DNA from: Shewanella hanedai
Lineage (GTDB): Bacteria; Pseudomonadota; Gammaproteobacteria; Enterobacterales; Shewanellaceae
Direction of reading: 5' to 3'
Assembly (NCBI RefSeq): GCF_007197645.1
Contig: NZ_VKGK01000012.1
Location: forward strand, 62,001 to 126,000
DNA length: 64,000 bases
Below the pieces are notes generated by a model, which was not told where the DNA came from, made no database searches, and worked only from the letters and a program-made list of their open reading frames with translations. Each line of letters opens with the position of its first letter. The stretch's first letter is position 1. A program made the translations under genes and the position numbers. Of the stretch, positions 59,499-64,000 are shown piece by piece.

Positions 59499-60830
59499 AT
59501 GAAGAAATTTTTTGGAACTGATGGCATTCGAGGTAAAGTCGGTGCTGGTAAAATGACACCCGAATTGGCATTAAAGCTGGGTTGGGCAGCGGGAAGAGTA
59601 TTATCTCGAACCGGCACTCAGAAAGTGATTATAGGTAAAGATACACGGATATCTGGTTATCTGTTTGAGTCTGCAATGGAAGCTGGTTTATCGGCAGCTG
59701 GGCTCAACGTAATGCTAATGGGACCGATGCCGACACCCGCAGTTGCTTATTTAACGAGAACGTTCAGGGCTGAAGCTGGGGTGGTTATCAGTGCATCTCA
59801 TAACCCTTATTACGATAACGGCATCAAATTCTTTTCGACCGATGGTAGTAAACTTGATGATGAGGTGGAACTTGAGATTGAACGTGAACTCGAAAAACCA
59901 CTTATCTGCGTTGAATCTCATCTGTTAGGTAAAGTCTCTCGTATCGATGATGCGCCAGGTCGTTATATCGAATACTGCAAAGGTAACTTTCCAGCAGAAC
60001 ATACCTTGCGTGGGTTAAAAATCGTGGTCGATTGTGCCCATGGCGCCACTTACCATATCGCCCCTAATGTTTTCCGTGAGTTAGGCGCAGACGTGATTGC
60101 TATTGGGGATAAACCCGATGGGCTGAACATTAACCATGAAGTTGGCGCGACTTCGATGGCGAAGATATGTGAAACCGTTATTTCAGAAAAAGCGGACCTA
60201 GGTATAGCGTTAGACGGTGACGGTGACCGTATCATGATGGTCAATCGTCATGGTAAGGTGATTGATGGTGATGAGATCCTCTATATTTTAGCTTGTGATG
60301 CTCAATCTCGTGGCGTGCTTTGTGGTGGCGTTGTAGGTACATTGATGTCTAACCTAGGTTTGCACCTTGCACTGCAAGCGTTAGATATCCCATTTGCTCG
60401 CTCTAATGTCGGTGATCGCTATGTGATGACCCTGCTAAAAGAGAAAGGCTGGCGTATTGGTGGTGAAAACTCTGGCCACATTCTGAATTTAGATCATGGC
60501 ACCACAGGTGATGGTATTGTCGCGGGTATTTTGGTGTTAGCGGCGATGTGTCGTCAAAATGCAACTCTTGAAGAGCTGACTGCGAATATTACAATGTTGC
60601 CGCAAGTATTGGTTAATGTCCGCTTTGAAGGTGAACATAACCCGTTGACTTCTGTAGAAGTACTTGAAGCTCAAAAACTGGTTGAATCGCAACTTGGTGA
60701 GCGTGGTCGTGTGCTATTAAGAAAGTCTGGCACAGAGCCTTTAATCCGAGTGATGGTAGAAGGTGATGTAGAAGCTGATGTCATTAAACATGCAAACTAT
60801 ATTGCTGATGCAGTCAGAAACTTAGTTTAA
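59499..60830 (+). CDS. glmM: Phosphoglucosamine mutase
   Basis: 443 residues; converts glucosamine-6-phosphate to glucosamine-1-phosphate for peptidoglycan and LPS. Starts [15 protein letters not shown]; phosphoserine motif [18 protein letters not shown] near residue 101; magnesium loop [12 protein letters not shown]; sugar motif GGENSGHIL; phosphate site [15 protein letters not shown] 59499 preferred over 59493 by spacing to GGGG at 59487-59490. Confidence 0.97.
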   Translation: MKKFFGTDGIRGKVGAGKMTPELALKLGWAAGRVLSRTGTQKVIIGKDTRISGYLFESAMEAGLSAAGLNVMLMGPMPTPAVAYLTRTFRAEAGVVISASHNPYYDNGIKFFSTDGSKLDDEVELEIERELEKPLICVESHLLGKVSRIDDAPGRYIEYCKGNFPAEHTLRGLKIVVDCAHGATYHIAPNVFRELGADVIAIGDKPDGLNINHEVGATSMAKICETVISEKADLGIALDGDGDRIMMVNRHGKVIDGDEILYILACDAQSRGVLCGGVVGTLMSNLGLHLALQALDIPFARSNVGDRYVMTLLKEKGWRIGGENSGHILNLDHGTTGDGIVAGILVLAAMCRQNATLEELTANITMLPQVLVNVRFEGEHNPLTSVEVLEAQKLVESQLGERGRVLLRKSGTEPLIRVMVEGDVEADVIKHANYIADAVRNLV

Positions 60831-61058
60831 GACTCAGTTTCAAAATTGGCTTTAGGTTGGGTTGTTGTAATTAAGAATTAGCTAAATTATTTGGCTAATT
60901 CTTTTTAAAGTCGTATTTAAATACAATTTGATGGATAAATAGATCTTTGCGGATGAAAAAGCAGCGTTCCAACGTTTATTCCTAATTATTACTGCTTTAG
61001 CTATTGTAAGTTTCTAAGCGGTTCGCTATTATCCTCACCGCTTTCAGAGGAGACACAA

Positions 61059-61841
61059 ATGGCACTCAGACGTCCAATGGTCGCTGGTAACTGGAAAATG
61101 AATGGCAGTGCGCAACTTGCACAAGAGCTATTCAATAAGTTCGCTACCAAACTTCAAAACGATTCAGCGGAAGTGGTTTTGTGTCCGCCAAGTATTTATC
61201 TAGAAAGTGTTCGTCAGCAGTTAGACGCTAACAAGGAAGCCTTAAATGGTTGTCTTGTCAGAATGGGCGCCCAAAACCTTAGTCAACATGATTTTGGTGC
61301 TTATACTGGTGAAGTGTCAGGGCAGATGTTAAAAGATTCAGGATGTCGATATGTTATTATCGGTCACTCCGAACGTCGCCGTATGTACGGTGAAACAAGT
61401 GATATTGTTGCTGATAAATTTGCAGCAGCTCAGAAACATGGTTTGACACCGATATTATGTGTTGGTGAATCAGGTCCAGCTAGAGAAGCGAGACGCACTT
61501 TTGAAGTGATCGCAGAAGAGTTAGACATTGTCATTGAAAAGAATGGCACCATGGCTTTTGATAACGCAATTATCGCCTACGAGCCTTTATGGGCTGTAGG
61601 AACCGGTAAAAGTGCTACGCCAGAGCAGGCGCAAGAAGTTCATGCGTTTATTCGCAAACGCCTCTCTGAAGTGTCTCCATTTATTGGAGAGAATATCAGG
61701 ATTTTGTACGGTGGCAGCGTAACACCGAGTAATGCAGCAGATTTATTTGCTCAACCTGATGTCGATGGTGGATTGATTGGCGGTGTGAGCTTAAACTCTA
61801 CCGAGTTTTTAAGTTTATGTTCCATAGCGATGAGCGCATAA
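61059..61841 (+). CDS. tpiA: Triosephosphate isomerase
   Basis: 260 residues, normal length. Substrate-binding Lys13 (GNWKMNG), catalytic His near 102 (YVIIGHSERR), catalytic Glu in AYEPLWAVGTGKSATPEQAQ, and phosphate loop GGSVTPSNA. Interconverts dihydroxyacetone phosphate and glyceraldehyde-3-phosphate. GAGGAG precedes the ATG. One base before secG. Confidence 0.98.
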   Translation: MALRRPMVAGNWKMNGSAQLAQELFNKFATKLQNDSAEVVLCPPSIYLESVRQQLDANKEALNGCLVRMGAQNLSQHDFGAYTGEVSGQMLKDSGCRYVIIGHSERRRMYGETSDIVADKFAAAQKHGLTPILCVGESGPAREARRTFEVIAEELDIVIEKNGTMAFDNAIIAYEPLWAVGTGKSATPEQAQEVHAFIRKRLSEVSPFIGENIRILYGGSVTPSNAADLFAQPDVDGGLIGGVSLNSTEFLSLCSIAMSA

Positions 61842-61842
61842 T

Positions 61843-62187
61843 ATGTACGAAGTTTTAATGGTTGTATACTTGTTGGTTTCAATTGGCTTAGTTGCCTTGA
61901 TTTTACTGCAGCAAGGTAAAGGCGCTGACATGGGAGCCTCATTTGGCGCCGGTGCATCAGCAACATTGTTCGGATCATCAGGTGCTGGTAACTTTTTGAC
62001 TCGTTCAACTGCAATTTTAGCAGTTGGTTTTTTTGCACTAAGCCTAATTATTGGTAACTTAAGTGCAAATCATGCCAAGTCTGAAGATGCATGGAAAGAT
62101 TTGAGTTCTGATGCAGCACAGGTGACTGAACAAGTGACTGATACTGCAATCGAAACTGAAAAGTCAGAAGATAAAATCCCTGACTAA
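61843..62187 (+). CDS. secG: Preprotein translocase subunit SecG
   Basis: 114 residues with two membrane helices (about 2-20 and 52-70), the conserved LLQQGKGADMGASFGAGASATLFGS between them, and an acidic C-terminal tail. Part of the SecYEG protein-export channel. Starts one base after the tpiA stop, so coupled to it; tpiA-secG-tRNA-Leu order is common in gammaproteobacteria. Confidence 0.96.
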   Translation: MYEVLMVVYLLVSIGLVALILLQQGKGADMGASFGAGASATLFGSSGAGNFLTRSTAILAVGFFALSLIIGNLSANHAKSEDAWKDLSSDAAQVTEQVTDTAIETEKSEDKIPD

Positions 62188-62287
62188 ATCAAACTTCACC
62201 TCGGTGAGTGTTTGATCGCTCTTAAAATTTTAGAGCATTATCTGTCGCTATCATCCCTTAAAAGATAGCGAAAAATAGATAAGTAAG

Positions 62288-62452
62288 ACATGCGAATATG
62301 GTGGTGTTGATATTAGATACGCCAGCTGAGATTCGTTATCTATATCTTAGATATAAAACAAAGGTAGTCACATGCGAATATGGTGGGGTTGATATTAGAT
62401 ACGCCAGCTTGAGATTCGTTATCCATACTTTGGATATAAATATAAGTTAATC
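62288..62452 (+). repeat. Two decayed 82-83 bp copies containing the 5' half of tRNA-Leu
   Basis: Units 62288-62369 and 62370-62452 begin ACATGCGAATATGGTGG and continue to ACGCCAGCT(T)GAG, mirroring the real tRNA-Leu 5' half (GCGGATGTGGTGG ... ACGCCAGCTTGAG) that begins 83 bases later. They lack the 3' half, so no cloverleaf can form. In its place, each has a small hairpin such as ATCCATACTTTGGAT. Confidence 0.85.
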
Positions 62453-62456
62453 ACAT

Positions 62457-62543
62457 GCGGATGTGGTGGAATTGGTAGACACGCCAGCTTGAGGGGCTGG
62501 TGAGCGCAAGCTCGTGGGGGTTCAAGTCCCCCCATCCGCACCA
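62457..62543 (+). tRNA. tRNA-Leu (GAG)
   Basis: 87 nt including an encoded CCA. Acceptor GCGGATG pairs with CATCCGC; anticodon stem CCAGC/GCTGG with loop TTGAGGG gives anticodon GAG (reads CUU/CUC); long variable arm (GTGAGCGCAAGCTCGT) as expected for Leu; T arm GGGGGTTCAAGTCCCCC. Confidence 0.97.
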
Positions 62544-62661
62544 GTTTAGAGTTTATTTGTAATGACTTACATTGCAGATAAGTTCAAAAAATAATAAAAC
62601 GAATGTTATTCGCTTTATTATTGCAAGTAGTTTGATTAGTCAATATACTTGCAGCAGTTGA

Positions 62662-62738
<77 letters not shown>

Positions 62739-62790
62739 GCTTCTCAATCGTAGATATGTCTATGATTGTTTACAGGTTCTAAAATCAACG

Positions 62791-62813
62791 ACCTCGTTTT
62801 TACGGGGTTTTTT
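62791..62813 (+). terminator. Terminator after the tRNA genes
   Basis: ACCTCG / CGGGGT stem (one G-T pair) followed by six T. Confidence 0.65.
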
Positions 62814-62855
62814 GTTATCTGGAACTTATAAAATACCGTTAATTCGGTGTTGTCT

Positions 62856-62876
62856 GGGGCTATTTAGCCCTTTTTT
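62856..62876 (+). terminator. Leader terminator/attenuator before rimP
   Basis: GGGGCT-ATTT-AGCCC with six T, 19 bases before rimP. Together with the stem at 62791 it resembles the structured rimP leader of gammaproteobacteria; partial read-through from the tRNA operon into rimP-nusA is likely. Confidence 0.6.
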
Positions 62877-62894
62877 GTTTTTCGGGGGGTCACC

Positions 62895-63350
62895 TTGGCA
62901 ACGATAGAAAAGAAACTGGAAGAGATACTTAAATCTCCAGTTGAGGCATTAGGCCACACACTTTGGGGATTAGAGTATATCCAAGCGGGTAAACACTCAA
63001 TCTTACGAGTTTATATTGATAATGAGAAAGGCATCTTCATTGAAGATTGTGCCGAGGTCAGCCGTCAGGTAAGTGCCGTGCTAGATGTTGAAGACCCCAT
63101 CTCAACTGAATACACATTAGAAGTTTCTTCTCCCGGTGTAGATCGGCCGTTATTTAACGCCGCGCAATATACTGCTTACACCGGTGAGACTGTAAAAGTT
63201 CAACTGACTATGCCTGTTGCGGGTAGTCGTAATTTAAAGGGGACCGTCAGCGGTGTTGAAGGGCAGATGCTCACACTAACTGTAGATGGTAACGAACTGA
63301 TTATTGCTTTGGATAATATCCGTAAAGGCAACCTAATCGCTAAGTTTTGA
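62895..63350 (+). CDS. rimP: Ribosome maturation factor RimP
   Basis: 151 residues, typical length; needed for 30S subunit maturation. Conserved [23 protein letters not shown] and [14 protein letters not shown]. Start is TTG 62895 ([10 protein letters not shown]) with GGGGGG at 62884-62889 upstream. First gene of the rimP-nusA-infB operon. Confidence 0.95.
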   Translation: MATIEKKLEEILKSPVEALGHTLWGLEYIQAGKHSILRVYIDNEKGIFIEDCAEVSRQVSAVLDVEDPISTEYTLEVSSPGVDRPLFNAAQYTAYTGETVKVQLTMPVAGSRNLKGTVSGVEGQMLTLTVDGNELIIALDNIRKGNLIAKF

Positions 63351-63378
63351 TGGATTCAAAAATCAACGAGGCAAGAGG

Positions 63379-64000
63379 ATGAATAAAGAGATTTTGCTAG
63401 TCGCTGAGGCGGTTTCAAATGAGAAAGGTGTTCCTCGCGAGAAAATTTTCGAAGCGTTGGAAATTGCATTAGCAACTGCCACCAAGAAAAAGTATGAAGG
63501 CGACATCGAAGTTCGTGTAGAGATCGACCGTAAAACGGGTGGGTATGACACTTACCGTCGTTGGATGGTTGTTGAAGACAAGGGCGAGCCTTTGGAAAAC
63601 CCTTTTAGTGAGATTACACTAGAAGCGGCTCAGTACGAAGATCCTGAGATCCAACTTGGCGAGTATATCGAAGACGATATCGAGTCAGTTGTGTTTGACC
63701 GTATTACGACTCAAACAGCTAAGCAGGTTATCGTACAGAAAGTACGTGAAGCTGAACGTGCTCAAATTGTTGATCAATTCAGAGACAAAGAAGGTGAGTT
63801 AATCACCGGCGTTGTTAAGAAGAGTAATCGTGAAAGCGTTGTGGTTGATCTTGGTAGCAATGCAGATGCTGTATTGTTCAAAGAAGATTTGATCTCACGT
63901 GAAAGCTTCCGTCCAGGCGATCGTGTTCGTGCATTACTTTTTGCTGTACGTCCAGAAGCACGTGGTGCTCAGCTGTTTTTAACACGTACTAAGCCTGATA
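63379..64000 (+). CDS. nusA: Transcription factor NusA (3' truncated by window end)
   Basis: First 207 codons only. Begins [18 protein letters not shown], the conserved NusA N-terminal domain that binds RNA polymerase ([20 protein letters not shown]), and continues into the S1 domain ([27 protein letters not shown]) and the linker toward KH1. AAGAGG precedes ATG 63379. 28 bases after rimP; no stop in the window. Regulates pausing, termination and antitermination. Confidence 0.97.
   Translation, partial: MNKEILLVAEAVSNEKGVPREKIFEALEIALATATKKKYEGDIEVRVEIDRKTGGYDTYRRWMVVEDKGEPLENPFSEITLEAAQYEDPEIQLGEYIEDDIESVVFDRITTQTAKQVIVQKVREAERAQIVDQFRDKEGELITGVVKKSNRESVVVDLGSNADAVLFKEDLISRESFRPGDRVRALLFAVRPEARGAQLFLTRTKPD

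Noticed and set aside
62288..62452. Two additional tRNA-Leu genes
   Set aside because: Only the 5' half is similar; variable arm, T arm and acceptor 3' strand are missing, so no cloverleaf forms.

Overview
The window looks like a continuous stretch of chromosome from a marine gammaproteobacterium, most likely Shewanella. This is inferred from the gene families and from the order luxS / nqrA-F / apbE / nqrM / paired bfr / dinB / pepD / proBA / dnaKJ / dapB / carAB / greA / secDF / rlmE-ftsH-folP-glmM-tpiA-secG / tRNAs / rimP-nusA, which agrees with what I remember of Shewanella chromosomes. A subclass B1 metallo-beta-lactamase of the kind known from cold-water Shewanella fits this. No phage, integron, CRISPR array or insertion-sequence transposase was seen.

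Layout. 1-1.5 kb: truncated AlkB-type oxygenase, GcvR-like ACT protein, BolA. 1.7-4.8 kb: three-gene TRAP uptake system with a lipoprotein receptor. 4.9-5.4 kb: luxS. 5.9-13.5 kb: sodium-pumping NADH:quinone reductase nqrABCDEF followed by its maturation genes apbE (FMN attachment) and nqrM, with a palindromic repeat element between the last two. 13.8-16.6 kb: diguanylate cyclase, two complementary bacterioferritin subunits and a small coiled-coil protein. 16.7-21.3 kb: SOS-controlled dinB, the dipeptidase pepD and an M17 aminopeptidase. 21.5-22.5 kb: two related, apparently non-coding transcription units, one with a 32-codon ORF, ahead of a purine permease. 24.1-26.6 kb: proBA.

26.7-36.6 kb is the accessory part: a cysteine-rich small protein, the B1 metallo-beta-lactamase, a secreted trypsin-like protease with a GlyGly-CTERM anchor, an XRE regulator/DUF2975 membrane-protein pair behind a strong Fur-box match, a chemoreceptor gene broken by one in-frame TGA, a DUF4097-like secreted protein and an EamA exporter.

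36.7-64 kb is mostly housekeeping: two heat-shock-type promoters before dnaK-dnaJ, a M48 lipoprotein, fklB, dapB, carAB, a second (intact) chemoreceptor, a TorF-type porin, greA, a secreted unknown, a secD-secF pair without yajC, yhbY, rlmE, ftsH, folP, glmM, tpiA, secG, tRNA-Leu(GAG), initiator tRNA-Met, rimP and the 5' part of nusA, which runs off the window. Two local duplications stand out: four 46-48 bp repeats that begin inside the 3' end of rlmE, and two decayed copies of the 5' half of tRNA-Leu just upstream of the real gene.

The best candidates for something undescribed are the duplicated RNA units at 21.5-22.5 kb. The bacterioferritin pair, the Fur-box HTH/DUF2975 locus and the nonsense-interrupted chemoreceptor are the next most interesting. 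All calls are from reading the sequence; no database search was run.
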